From Chitinophagaceae bacterium (GTDB lineage: Bacteria; Bacteroidota; Bacteroidia; Chitinophagales; Chitinophagaceae), in contig JANYCA010000113.1 of the NCBI GenBank assembly GCA_025360525.1, forward strand, positions 1 to 43,412: a DNA stretch of 43,412 nucleotides, given 5' to 3'. The position numbers were made by a program, and so were the translations under genes. Shown piece by piece: positions 25,393 through 34,700 of this stretch; the stretch's first letter is position 1; each line of letters begins with the position of its first letter. Below the pieces are notes generated by a model, which was not told where the DNA came from, ran no database searches, and saw only the letters and a program-made list of their open reading frames with translations.

Positions 25393-25444
25393 AGCTGCCT
25401 GAAAGTGTAAACACCCACAGGCAGCTATTTTTATATTCAATTAC
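25393..25444. terminator. Bidirectional terminator between the SDR and RRM genes
   Basis: AGCTGCCTG (25393-25401) pairs perfectly with CAGGCAGCT (25428-25436). ATTTTTAT follows on the plus strand and TTTTTTATT follows on the minus strand. It serves both convergent genes; the right-hand T-run overlaps the RRM stop codon. Confidence 0.85.
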
Positions 25445-25731
25445 CAGCTTTTAGAAAAAGAACGGCTATTGTTGTTGTTAGTCCTTTCTTCTTTAGGGCG
25501 GGCTTCCATTACTTTAATGGTACGACCGTCTGCAGAAGATCCGTCTAATTCCGCAATTGCTTTTGCACCTGCAGCGTTATCGCTCATTTCCACAAAACCA
25601 AATCCTTTACTGCGACCTGTTGCTTTGTCAATAATTACTTTGGCGGAAGTTACTTCGCCGAATTCTTCAAAAAAACCTTGTAAATCTTCATCTTGAATGT
25701 TGAAGCTTAAATTTGAAACGTAAATGTTCAT
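25441..25731 (-). CDS. RRM-type RNA-binding protein
   Basis: 96 residues, a single RNA recognition motif. RNP2 is IYVSNL (3-8) and RNP1 is KGFGFVEM (42-49), with the aromatic residues needed to stack on RNA (Y4, F44 and F46). The tail is short, basic and Asn/Ser-rich (KEERTNNNNSRSFSKSW). Small RRM proteins of this kind are common in Bacteroidota and Cyanobacteria, where some are cold-inducible or act in RNA regulation. The very AT-rich 380-base upstream region may be a long 5' leader. The RNA target is unknown. Confidence 0.92.
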   Translation of the reverse strand: MNIYVSNLSFNIQDEDLQGFFEEFGEVTSAKVIIDKATGRSKGFGFVEMSDNAAGAKAIAELDGSSADGRTIKVMEARPKEERTNNNNSRSFSKSW

Positions 25732-26113
25732 AAAAAAAATTAAATCAATAAAAAATATTGAGACGAATAGCAGAGGAGTAAAAGAAGACTATAACAGTAG
25801 CAGATTATGCGTAGCAGTAAAAAAATCGTCGCCTACAATTTGCGATAAACTCAAATTAACTTTGCAAATATAGGGCTATCAGGCGGAAGCAAATTTTTTA
25901 TTTTAAAAAAAATAAAAAATTATCCAGCGCAAAAAAAATAAAATTTTTTACCAATACCAAAATCATCAGGCCATGATATGGCATTGGGCAAGCCTTTCAA
26001 TAGCAGGAGTATCAAACCTTTAAAATCAATCGTCATCTTATTTCATACAATAACAGATGCTTAAAAAAACACACCCAATTTGTATGTACTTTGCAGGTGC
26101 TAAAACTATTTGA
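25732..26113. other. AT-rich divergent region upstream of the RRM protein and zinc protease
   Basis: 382 bases without a gene. The central part is almost pure A/T and holds a perfect 13-bp inverted repeat AATTTTTTATTTT/AAAATAAAAAATT (25892-25904 with 25909-25921). The region should contain the promoter and possibly a long leader of the RRM gene, plus the promoter of the protease gene. No RNA gene is recognised. Confidence 0.4.
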
Positions 26114-28525
26114 ATGAAGCAGCTTTTCATCCTCTTTTATTTCCTGCCTTTACTGGCTATTTCTCAAACCCCTAATAGCATAGATTCAAAAACAAAAAAC
26201 ATGAAGGCCTATCCGGGCTTTGTTGATTTTTTCTGGGATGACAGTACCGGTAAAATATGGTTGAAAATTGATAAGCTGGACACAGCCCTACTTTATCAAA
26301 CTTCTTTACCAACAGGAATTGGATCCAACGATATCAGCCTCGACAGGGGAATAATGGGGACTACCTACATAGTGAAGTTTAACAGGGTTGGTAACAAAAT
26401 TTTAATGATAGAACCAAATTTTGCCTATCGGGCCGTTAATGGCGATGCTGCTGAAAAACGAGCCGTAGAACAATCTTTTGCGCAATCCGTAATTTGGGGA
26501 TTTCCAATTGCCACCACAGCCAATGGAGCTTATCTTGTTGATGCCACAGATTTTTTACTGAGAGATGCTTTGCAGGTTAGTAACCGTTTATTAAACACCA
26601 AACAAGGAACCTATGTAATGGATGCCACCCGCTCGGCAATGTACCTGCAACGCACAAAAAACTTTCCACTAAATACCGAACTGGAAGCCACTATCACCTT
26701 TGTAAACAAAGATGGCAAAACAGGTTCCTATATTAATTCGGTATCCCCGGCAGCGGAAGCTGTAACTGTACGAGTTCATCATTCTTTTGTACAATTGCCC
26801 GATGATAAATACGTATCCAGAAAATACGATGCCCGCTCTCCTTTCATTACCAACAGTTATTTTGATTACAGTACACCGGTTGCAGAGCCAATACAAAAAG
26901 ACTTTATTATCCGCCACCGGCTTATAAAAAAAGATCCGCTTTCAGACAAAAGCGAAGCTGTGAAACCAATAATTTATTATCTGGACAATGGTACGCCGGA
27001 GCCAATAAGAACTGCCTTAATGAATGGCGCAAGTTGGTGGAACCAGGCTTTTGAATCAGCTGGATTTATCAACGCCTTTCAGGTAAAAATTTTACCAGAC
27101 AGTGCAGACCCTATGGACCTAAGATACAATATGATCAACTGGGTACATCGGGCCACCCGTGGCTGGTCGTTTGGCGCAGCAGTGGTTGACCCCAGAACCG
27201 GCGAAATTATCAAGGGTAATGTTACCCTCGGCTCTTTACGGGTAAGGCAAGATTATCTAATTGCCCAGGGTTTACTTTCACCGTTCGCTAACGATACGAT
27301 AACAAGCAATGATAAAATGCTTGCAATGGCCTTGCAACGATTGCAACAATTGGCAGCGCATGAAGTGGGCCATACCATTGGCCTTATGCACAATTACATT
27401 TCAAGTTCGCAGCGCAATAGCAGCGTAATGGACTATCCTCATCCTATGATTTCATTGGACGCTGACAAACATATTTCCCTTTCAAATGCATATGCACAGA
27501 CAATCGGTGAATGGGATAAAGTAAGTATAGCATATGGATATGCTCAATTTTTGCCGGGTACCAATGAGGCTGACTCCCTAAATAAAATTTTGGCAGATGC
27601 TGCACGCAAAGGGTTAACCTTTATTAGTGACCGGGACGCACGTGATGCAGGTGGCATGCACCCCTATGCCCATTTGTGGGATAATGGTAACAACCCGGTT
27701 AGTGAGTTACTGGATGTAATAAAAATAAGAAAAGCCGCATTGGCACAATTTGGGTTAAACAGCATTCGCAGGGGCACGCCCATGGCTATGCTTGAAGATG
27801 TGTTGGTTCCCATATACCTGTTTCATCGCTACCAGGTTGAAGCGGCTACCAAAGTGGTTGGTGGTATGTTCTACAATTATGCTATTAAGGGAGATGGACA
27901 AATGATTACCAAAAGAGTTTCAAAACAGGAACAGCAACAGGCATTGGAGGCGATTATCAGCTGTATCGATCCTGAATTTTTAACCATTCCCGAAGCGATT
28001 ACCAAACTCATCCCTCCCCGCCCGGCAGGGTACGATTACACACGTGAATTATTCAATAAAAGAACCGGCCTTTCATTTGATCCACTTGCGGCAGCGGAAA
28101 CTGCAGCTGATATGCCTTTATCGTTTTTATTCAATGCCAGCCGTCTTAACCGAATGGTACAGCAAAAAGAAACCAGCAGTGGGCTTGGGGCAGATGAAAT
28201 GGTACAAATGCTAATCTCCAAAACATGGAAGGCTCCCCGTCTAAAAGGAATGCAGGGTCTTATTCAGAAACAAAATGAGCAGTTATTGCTGACTTATTTA
28301 TTGGCTGTATCGGTAAATAATGATGCTTCTTTTGCAACAAAAGCCTGTATGCAAAATTCCATTAGCGAAATTAAAACAATTGCAACTACTCAATTAAAAA
28401 TCATCAAAGACTTAGAAGACAAAGGTTATTTTCTGCTAACACTTGAGCGTATTAAAACCCCTTTAGAAGCTAAACCTACGTTGCACCCAGTTGCACCACC
28501 CGGCTCTCCAATCGGATGCTATTAG
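26114..28525 (+). CDS. Secreted zinc-dependent metalloprotease (DUF5117/DUF4953-type)
   Basis: 803 residues with a signal peptide (MKQLFILFYFLPLLAISQ). The N-terminal part (FFWDDSTGKIWLKI ... LLYQTSLPTGIGSNDISLDRG) matches the DUF5117 region of a widespread Bacteroidota/Proteobacteria zinc protease family. The zinc site HEVGHTIGLMH is at residues 416-426 (H416, E417, H420, H426), followed by SSVMDYPHP as the Met-turn region. The C-terminal part (AGGMHPYAHLWDNGNNPVSELLDV onward) corresponds to the DUF4953-type domain. No T9SS sorting domain is visible. The substrate is unknown. It is unrelated to the protease at 3139-4713 apart from the metzincin-type motif. Confidence 0.9.
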   Translation: MKQLFILFYFLPLLAISQTPNSIDSKTKNMKAYPGFVDFFWDDSTGKIWLKIDKLDTALLYQTSLPTGIGSNDISLDRGIMGTTYIVKFNRVGNKILMIEPNFAYRAVNGDAAEKRAVEQSFAQSVIWGFPIATTANGAYLVDATDFLLRDALQVSNRLLNTKQGTYVMDATRSAMYLQRTKNFPLNTELEATITFVNKDGKTGSYINSVSPAAEAVTVRVHHSFVQLPDDKYVSRKYDARSPFITNSYFDYSTPVAEPIQKDFIIRHRLIKKDPLSDKSEAVKPIIYYLDNGTPEPIRTALMNGASWWNQAFESAGFINAFQVKILPDSADPMDLRYNMINWVHRATRGWSFGAAVVDPRTGEIIKGNVTLGSLRVRQDYLIAQGLLSPFANDTITSNDKMLAMALQRLQQLAAHEVGHTIGLMHNYISSSQRNSSVMDYPHPMISLDADKHISLSNAYAQTIGEWDKVSIAYGYAQFLPGTNEADSLNKILADAARKGLTFISDRDARDAGGMHPYAHLWDNGNNPVSELLDVIKIRKAALAQFGLNSIRRGTPMAMLEDVLVPIYLFHRYQVEAATKVVGGMFYNYAIKGDGQMITKRVSKQEQQQALEAIISCIDPEFLTIPEAITKLIPPRPAGYDYTRELFNKRTGLSFDPLAAAETAADMPLSFLFNASRLNRMVQQKETSSGLGADEMVQMLISKTWKAPRLKGMQGLIQKQNEQLLLTYLLAVSVNNDASFATKACMQNSISEIKTIATTQLKIIKDLEDKGYFLLTLERIKTPLEAKPTLHPVAPPGSPIGCY

Positions 28526-28914
28526 CGATTTTTTTGGGTGGGATGCAATCCGACAAAATGATTTTAACGGGTGTTAAATTAACCATATTTTGAAAACCGA
28601 ATTATAAAGTTGAAAAAAATAAATAATTATCGTGCAGTAATTTTTATAGTTAAGAAATAAATAAATCTGGAAATGGGTTAAACATTTAAACTATTTGATA
28701 CATTATTGTATTAGAGCTACAATAAAAATCCCCGAAATGGATAATTGAAATACTGAAATGAAAATTGTTAAAACCCCAACTAAAAATAGAAGGGAAAATT
28801 AACTTACCTTTATCTGAATTTTATATAGTAGTTCATTCAGTTTTGAGATTATTAAACTGCATCGTGTCGCTACACTTACACTACAACCTAATTTAAATTA
28901 AATATAAAAACAGT
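28526..28914. other. Leader/intergenic region upstream of the cold-shock-domain gene
   Basis: 389 AT-rich bases between two plus-strand genes. I see no terminator stem with a T-run after the protease gene and no ORF. CAGTTTTG near 28838-28845 is one base from the TAnnTTTG consensus and is about 70 bases upstream of the ATG at 28915, so a modest 5' leader is possible. Confidence 0.35.
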
Positions 28915-29361
28915 ATGGCAGAAACCTGGAATAAAAAGGAAAGAGAAAAGAAAAAACAAGCGAACAAAAAAGAAAAGGCTGAAAAAAAACAGGAGCGTAA
29001 AGATAACAGCAAAGGCGACAATAGCCTCGAAAGTATGTTTGCTTACCTCGACGAAAATGGCAACCTGTCCTCTAAGCCACCAGATCCCAAAAAGAAAATC
29101 ATTATCAATGTAGAGGATATCGAAATAGGTGTTCCCAAGCAAGGACCTATCAATCCAGATGATTTGATTCGTAAAGGAATCGTAACTTTTTTTAACGACG
29201 CCAAAGGTTATGGATTTATTAAAGATTCAGAAACACAAGAAAGTGTGTTTGTGCACATCAACTCCATAACAGAGGCTATTAAAGAAAACAACAAAGTTAC
29301 TTTTGAAGTTGAAATGGGCCCAAAAGGGGCAAATGCAGTAAACGTAAAGTTGCTTAAGTAA
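28915..29361 (+). CDS. Cold-shock-domain protein with a charged N-terminal extension
   Basis: 148 residues. The cold-shock domain occupies about 86-148 with the nucleic-acid motifs KGYGFI (97-102) and VFVHI (111-115), and it starts RKGIVTFFNDAKGYGF as in CspA. Unlike 65-70-residue Csp proteins it has an 85-residue extension. Residues 1-35 are mostly Lys/Glu (a likely helix or disordered basic arm), and a linker carries SMFAYLDENGNLSSKPPDP. Bacteroidota often encode such long forms. It probably binds single-stranded RNA or DNA as a chaperone. It is convergent with the cyclase gene. Confidence 0.88.
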   Translation: MAETWNKKEREKKKQANKKEKAEKKQERKDNSKGDNSLESMFAYLDENGNLSSKPPDPKKKIIINVEDIEIGVPKQGPINPDDLIRKGIVTFFNDAKGYGFIKDSETQESVFVHINSITEAIKENNKVTFEVEMGPKGANAVNVKLLK

Positions 29362-29441
29362 GTGCTTTATTTTGCTTACCTACCCTTTCAAACATTTAAA
29401 ATACATCTCTTATAATCTTACCAAAAAAACATCCCTGCAAC

Positions 29442-29487
29442 TGAAATATAAAAGTGTAACCTGCTAAAGTTACCCTTCTATATTTCA
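29442..29487. repeat. Long imperfect hairpin between the csp and cyclase genes
   Basis: GAAATATA-a-AAG-t-GTAAC (29443-29460) pairs with GTTAC-c-CTT-c-TATATTTC (29469-29486), giving about 17 paired bases with two mismatches around an 8-base loop. There is no T-run on either side, so it is not a standard terminator, although it lies between two convergent genes. A small palindromic element or an RNA-end-stabilising stem is possible. Confidence 0.5.
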
Positions 29488-29595
29488 TGTATTAGCATAT
29501 AAAGGGTTTATTGGTTTTCTGCCAAACAGATCAATTATAATATATCGGTCAGTTGAGAATATAAATTATTCTATAATAGAGAAACAAACACATTG

Positions 29596-31527
29596 TTAGT
29601 TTAAAGCGTGATCTACAAAGTACATGTCAATATCTCCAATGTTTTTAGCATAAATTTTACCTCGGTGAGTACATGCATATTGGTCTTTTATAAACTCATA
29701 GGTGGCTGCTGAAATATTTACACGCCCTGCTTCTCCATTGCTTTCCATTCTGCTAGCAACATTAACTGTGCCACCCCAAATATCATAGGCATATTTCTTT
29801 TTACCTACCACACCGGCAACCAGCGGGCCCGTATTAACCCCAATACGGATATCCCATGGCGGCAGATTTAAGGCAATTCTTTTTTGATTTCTATCCCTGG
29901 TAAATTCCTGTATTTCGAGACTTGCTTTAATAATCTTGATAACATGGTCATCATCCTCGGTAGGAATTCCGCCAGCACACATGTAGGAGTCCCCTATTGT
30001 CTTTATTTTTTCAAGTTTGTATTTATCAATTATATCGTCAAAAGCTACAAAACATTCATTTAACTCCGTAACAACTTCCTGCGGAGAAAGATCATCAGCC
30101 AGTTGTGAAAAGCTTTTAAAATCTGTAAACAAAACAGTTGCCTTTTCATAATACCTGGGCGTTGCCACCCCTGTTTTTTGTAATTCCACTGCAACTTCCG
30201 CAGGCAAAATGTTTAACAACAAGCCTTCAATTTCTACTTTCTGTTTGTCTAACACTTTATTCAATCGTATTTTATTTCTGTAATCTCTGTAAATAACTAA
30301 CATAATGAAAAATACCAATAGCAACCCGCCGATCAGCGCATTTTTTGCAATTTTCTGCCGCTTAATATCCAGTTCCTGCAATGCCTTATCCTTGGTGAGT
30401 AAATCTACCTGTGCCTGTTTTTTCTGGATATCAAATTCAAATTGAAGCTTACCTAATTTTTTATCAGTTTCGATATTGTATAGCGTGTCTTTAATATTAG
30501 CATACATCGTTCTGTATTTATATGCTTTTTTATAATCGCCGGTTTTATCATATGCTACCGCCATGCCTTGATAAATATCCTTTAAATCTATAGGAGCTTT
30601 TACTTCCTCGGCAATTGCACTTGCCTTATTAAAATAAACCAAGGCGTTGGTGTAATCCTTTTTTGCAATATATACATTTGCAATACCCTGAAAGGCCCGG
30701 ACAATGTGAGGTTTACTTTTTGTTTTTTCTGCAATTGCTAGAGACTTATTATTGTAGTTTAAGGCTTGTTCAAAATTGCCTTGATTTAAATATATTTTAC
30801 CAATACCGCTGTAGGCAAATGAACTATTTGGTGCATCCCCAAGCGCCCTGATTGTTTTTTCATAGAAGCTTTTAGCTTTTACAAAATCATTTTGTTGAAG
30901 ATAAATTTCTCCCACATTTGCCGATATAAAACCAATAGCATCTTTATCACCTATCGCTTCGCTTAAAAACAAAGCCTGCAAAAAATAAGTCACTGCTTTG
31001 TCCCAGGTTGCTTTTTTATCGTAATAAATACTTCCTACAGTATTAAGGGCAGATAGTATCCGTAGTGTGTCTCCTAGTTTTTCAGATATGCTTAACGACC
31101 TAAGGCAATATTCCAAACCCTTTTCATCATTACCCTCGTCTGCATAAAGACCGCCGATATTGTTTAAGAGGTTGGCGATACCAACATCGTCTTTTAAAAT
31201 TTCAAAAACTTTTAATGATTCGTTCCAGGAAGCAAGCGCATCTGGAAATATCCCCTGGTAGTAATATGCTAACCCAATATTCTTAAGGGCGTAACCCTTT
31301 CCCTGCAAAAAATCTATTCCTTCTGCTAATACTTTTGCCTGGTTAGCCAGTTTAATTGCTTTAGCGGGATCATCAGAAAGCATTTCTTTACTTTGCTTCA
31401 ACAAAGCATTTACCGCTGCTGTGTCTCCTTTGCTTCCGGATGAGGAGGTATTTACCTGAGATTGGGCATGAACAAAAACGCCCTGCACAAATAATAATAT
31501 TATTATTCCAAGTATTTTAGAATTCAT
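29596..31527 (-). CDS. Membrane adenylate cyclase (class III) with N-terminal TPR sensor region
   Basis: 643 residues from the ATG at 31527, which gives the signal peptide MNSKILGIIILLFVQGVFVHAQ. Residues about 35-345 form multiple TPR repeats (NIGLAYYYQGIFPDALASW, NNIGGLYADEGNDEKGLEYC and others). A coiled coil, a membrane helix at about 396-412 (ALIGGLLLVFFIMLVIY) and a signalling helix ending NILPAEVAVEL follow. The class III catalytic domain has metal ligands D469 and D513, the adenine-specifying pair K509 and D582, and the transition-state residues N589 and R593, so ATP rather than GTP is the predicted substrate. The TPR part should be periplasmic and the cyclase cytoplasmic. The ligand and the cAMP effector are unknown. 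Confidence 0.9.
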   Translation of the reverse strand: MNSKILGIIILLFVQGVFVHAQSQVNTSSSGSKGDTAAVNALLKQSKEMLSDDPAKAIKLANQAKVLAEGIDFLQGKGYALKNIGLAYYYQGIFPDALASWNESLKVFEILKDDVGIANLLNNIGGLYADEGNDEKGLEYCLRSLSISEKLGDTLRILSALNTVGSIYYDKKATWDKAVTYFLQALFLSEAIGDKDAIGFISANVGEIYLQQNDFVKAKSFYEKTIRALGDAPNSSFAYSGIGKIYLNQGNFEQALNYNNKSLAIAEKTKSKPHIVRAFQGIANVYIAKKDYTNALVYFNKASAIAEEVKAPIDLKDIYQGMAVAYDKTGDYKKAYKYRTMYANIKDTLYNIETDKKLGKLQFEFDIQKKQAQVDLLTKDKALQELDIKRQKIAKNALIGGLLLVFFIMLVIYRDYRNKIRLNKVLDKQKVEIEGLLLNILPAEVAVELQKTGVATPRYYEKATVLFTDFKSFSQLADDLSPQEVVTELNECFVAFDDIIDKYKLEKIKTIGDSYMCAGGIPTEDDDHVIKIIKASLEIQEFTRDRNQKRIALNLPPWDIRIGVNTGPLVAGVVGKKKYAYDIWGGTVNVASRMESNGEAGRVNISAATYEFIKDQYACTHRGKIYAKNIGDIDMYFVDHALN

Positions 31528-31611
31528 AACCAAATATCGGCATTTCAGCTCATCGTAACTAATTTGGGTGCCGTACAAATCTGATATGTACCGGACCCGT
31601 TATTACATAAG

Positions 31612-31660
31612 TTGAGGCTAAGCCGGTGTTGATACTTTAGCAACACAAACTTAGCCTCAA
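31612..31660. repeat. Strong hairpin between the giant T9SS protein gene and the cyclase gene
   Basis: TTGAGGCTAAG (31612-31622) pairs perfectly with CTTAGCCTCAA (31650-31660). Inside, after a symmetric 3x3 internal loop, GTGTTG (31626-31631) pairs with CAACAC (31641-31646). On the minus strand the run of Ts precedes the stem rather than following it, so it is not a normal intrinsic terminator for the upstream gene. It lies 56 bases beyond the stop of the giant gene and 84 bases before the cyclase start. Confidence 0.6.
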
Positions 31661-31716
31661 AAAATATGATACCCATAGTATTTAAATACTGTCCATGGTA
31701 CTGTTTACTTAAAAAA

Positions 31717-34700
31717 TCATCTGGTAATAATCAGCTTTTTTATAGTTATCTTATACCCTGTAGTTAATTGAATCATATACACACCAGCAACCAGTTTACT
31801 AACATCGATGTTTTTCACATAGTTTTTGCCGGCTTCTGTAATACCGTTATTAATTTCCATCACCCTCTTTCCATCAATAGTTAAAAGGGTTATTTTTGAT
31901 CTACCTGTATTAGCTGGCACAACTGAAAGTCTTAAATTATCAGACGCCGGATTTGGATAAACATCCATTATCTCTGCACTGATCGAGGTTAATTTATCTG
32001 GTGAAGTCGTACTTGTAATTGCTCTGCTTACAACCGATGAACTGGACGGTATACAGGCCGTAAATGCATTTTGATTGCTTGAGCTACCAGTCAAATTACT
32101 TCCGCCATTCCCTGTTCCACCGCTCACAATAAATGATCTCACTGGTATTGGTGTACCGGCACGATAAGTTCCATTAGTGGATGCAACTGCACCCGAAGCA
32201 GCAATAGCACTATAACCAAATTGCGGCTGATAAGCTGCCATGGCGTAAGACCATTGATCAGAGAACGATCTGTTTGAATAGAACATTCCTTTTAGAAAAG
32301 AATTTGCTTTGCTATTTTTTGCTGCAAATCCATTACTTGAGTTAATGATGGCGCCAGTAACAAAAATATCAGAGGTGCTGGAATAAGCTACCGGCACTTT
32401 AGTTATCCATGTGTTGGTTGCAGCAACATAGTTTGTTATGGGCGATGAAACGCTGTTATCAGCAACAATCTTACCATTTGGAATGGCAAGGTCGGTTACA
32501 GTCGGACTAGAAGTTATGCTATTGAAAGTGATGCTTCCTGCTCTGTACGTTATGTAATCACCATTGGCTACCAGTTGACCACTCACTTTTATCGTTACAT
32601 TCAACCACAAACTTGTAGCTGTACCCGGATTAGCTGTGCTGACAAAATTTGTTGGGTCATGTGTAATTAAACATTGATTGGAGGTAATAGTTAATGCCCC
32701 GTTTATGAAACTGTATGCATAATTTGAAGAAACTGAAAGCGTTCCGATTCCAGCAGTAATAGGGTAAGTTGGTGGGCTTACCGGACTATATTGTGACGCT
32801 GTTGTGGTTGCTGATGGTATGCCGCTGCCATTCACACCTTTTATACCGCTGGTTATCGAATCTTCGCTATTAACAAAACCGCTACATCTCACCGTTAACA
32901 CCGGGTTGTTTTCGCCATATCTTCTCGTTTTATCGTCAGCCGTTACTGTCAACGCCGCTTTGTTGATTACACCGCTGGTGCTAGCGTTTAGGGCTACAGC
33001 ATAGTTAGTCGCCATATTTGCATTTGATGCATCTACGATTGATACTACGGCTGGAGTCAACGTTTTTCCTGTCCCCTGGTTTTTATTGTCATAAGTTTCA
33101 CTAAATACTGCTATATCGCCACTAGCTAATGAACCTGCAGTGATCGTAGGCAGAGCTGCCGCACTGGTATTACCATTGTATGTTTTCGTATTTGGCGTTG
33201 CTATTACAGAAATGGGGCTTGCGTTTATGATACCGTTGCTGCTGTTACTTAAAGTCACAGTATAGTTTGGTGCCATGTTTGAATTCAATGCGTCTACAAT
33301 TGAAACAGTTGAAGGTATCATCGTTTTAACGCTGCCCTGATTTTTATTATCATATGTCTCGCTAAATACAGCGACATCTCCACCCGCAAGACTTCCGGAT
33401 GTAATATTCGGTCGGGCATCTGCGATAGTAGTTCCATCGTAGGTTTTAGTGTTTGCAGCTGCTGTTACTGTTATTTCCCGCTTGTTAATCACTCCTTCAG
33501 TACTTGAAGTTAGTGTTACATTATAATTGGCGGCTGCGCTTGCGCCAAGTCCGTCTAGGATAGAAACTACAATTGGAGTTATCGTTTTACCTGTCCCTTG
33601 GTTCTTATTATCATAAGTCTCGATAAATACCGCAACCTCACCACCTGCAAGGCTTCCAGATGTAATGGTAGGTAATGCCGCAGCACTGGTATTTCCATCA
33701 TAGATTTTTGTATTTGCTGTTCCGGTTACAGTGATTGAGGCTTTGGTAATATCCACTTCACCCAAACCATAACTGATATCAAAATTTGCATCAACCAAAA
33801 CGCCCGGCACGAGGTATTGCTTACCAATATTCAGACCTGTTATCATATTAACTCCAAACATAGAACCAAGCCAAGCATATCCAGTACCGTCGTTAATTGC
33901 ATCATCGCTATCTAAAATTACACCGGTGTTGTTGCCTGCCTCATCGGCTCCCAAAGCTATACCATTTGCACCCCTTAAAATTGCCCCATTTGCACCTCGT
34001 AGAATAGCTCCGTTTGCTCCCCTGAGAATTGCTCCGTTTGCTCCCCTGAGAATTGCTCCATTAGGACCCCTGAGAATAGATCCGTTAGCGCCCCTAAGAA
34101 TAGCTCCATTAGCACCCCTGAGAATTATTCCGTTACTTATTACATTAAATGAAAGCGTATTTACGCTAAACTGAACAAGGTCTCCATTCTCCATTTCAAT
34201 CAGTGAACCATCCGGTACAGGAACGTCTACACCACTTGAATTAACTGTTACCAATATTTCAGCACCATTCGCACCTCTAAGTATTGCATTTGTTAATATC
34301 GGACTATTTGCACCACCTGGCAAAGAAACCAGTGAACTTCCACTTCCATCTACGGTAATGATAAGGCCATTAGCGCCCCGAAGTATTTGGTTAGTAATTC
34401 TATTTAACACGATAGTACCGCTGGCATCACTCGATATAGTATACCATTGGCCGTTTACGTATTGGGCAAGATCATTGGAAGCAGGGTTGGTTTGTTCTGC
34501 ATCAGCTATCTGCACCAGCGAACCAGCTACTATTGGAACCACAGGCCCACCTGTACCACTTACTGTTTGGGCCAATGTGCCATTAAGGACTTTGGAAGTT
34601 ATTGCTGTTCCAGGCACCTCAATCAAGCCTGAATTAAACTCTTCGCTGGCTATAGCAGCGGCACCTAATACAGCCTTGGAATTTATTCCCGGATATACAG

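Noticed and set aside
33961..34125. CRISPR-like tandem array
   Set aside because: The 24-base units are contiguous without unique spacers, in frame, and code for a repeated octapeptide; no cas genes are present.
33926..34174. Plus-strand reading frame with repeated APLRIAP units
   Set aside because: It is the antisense image of the ILRGANG tandem repeat in the giant gene, with no start signal of its own.
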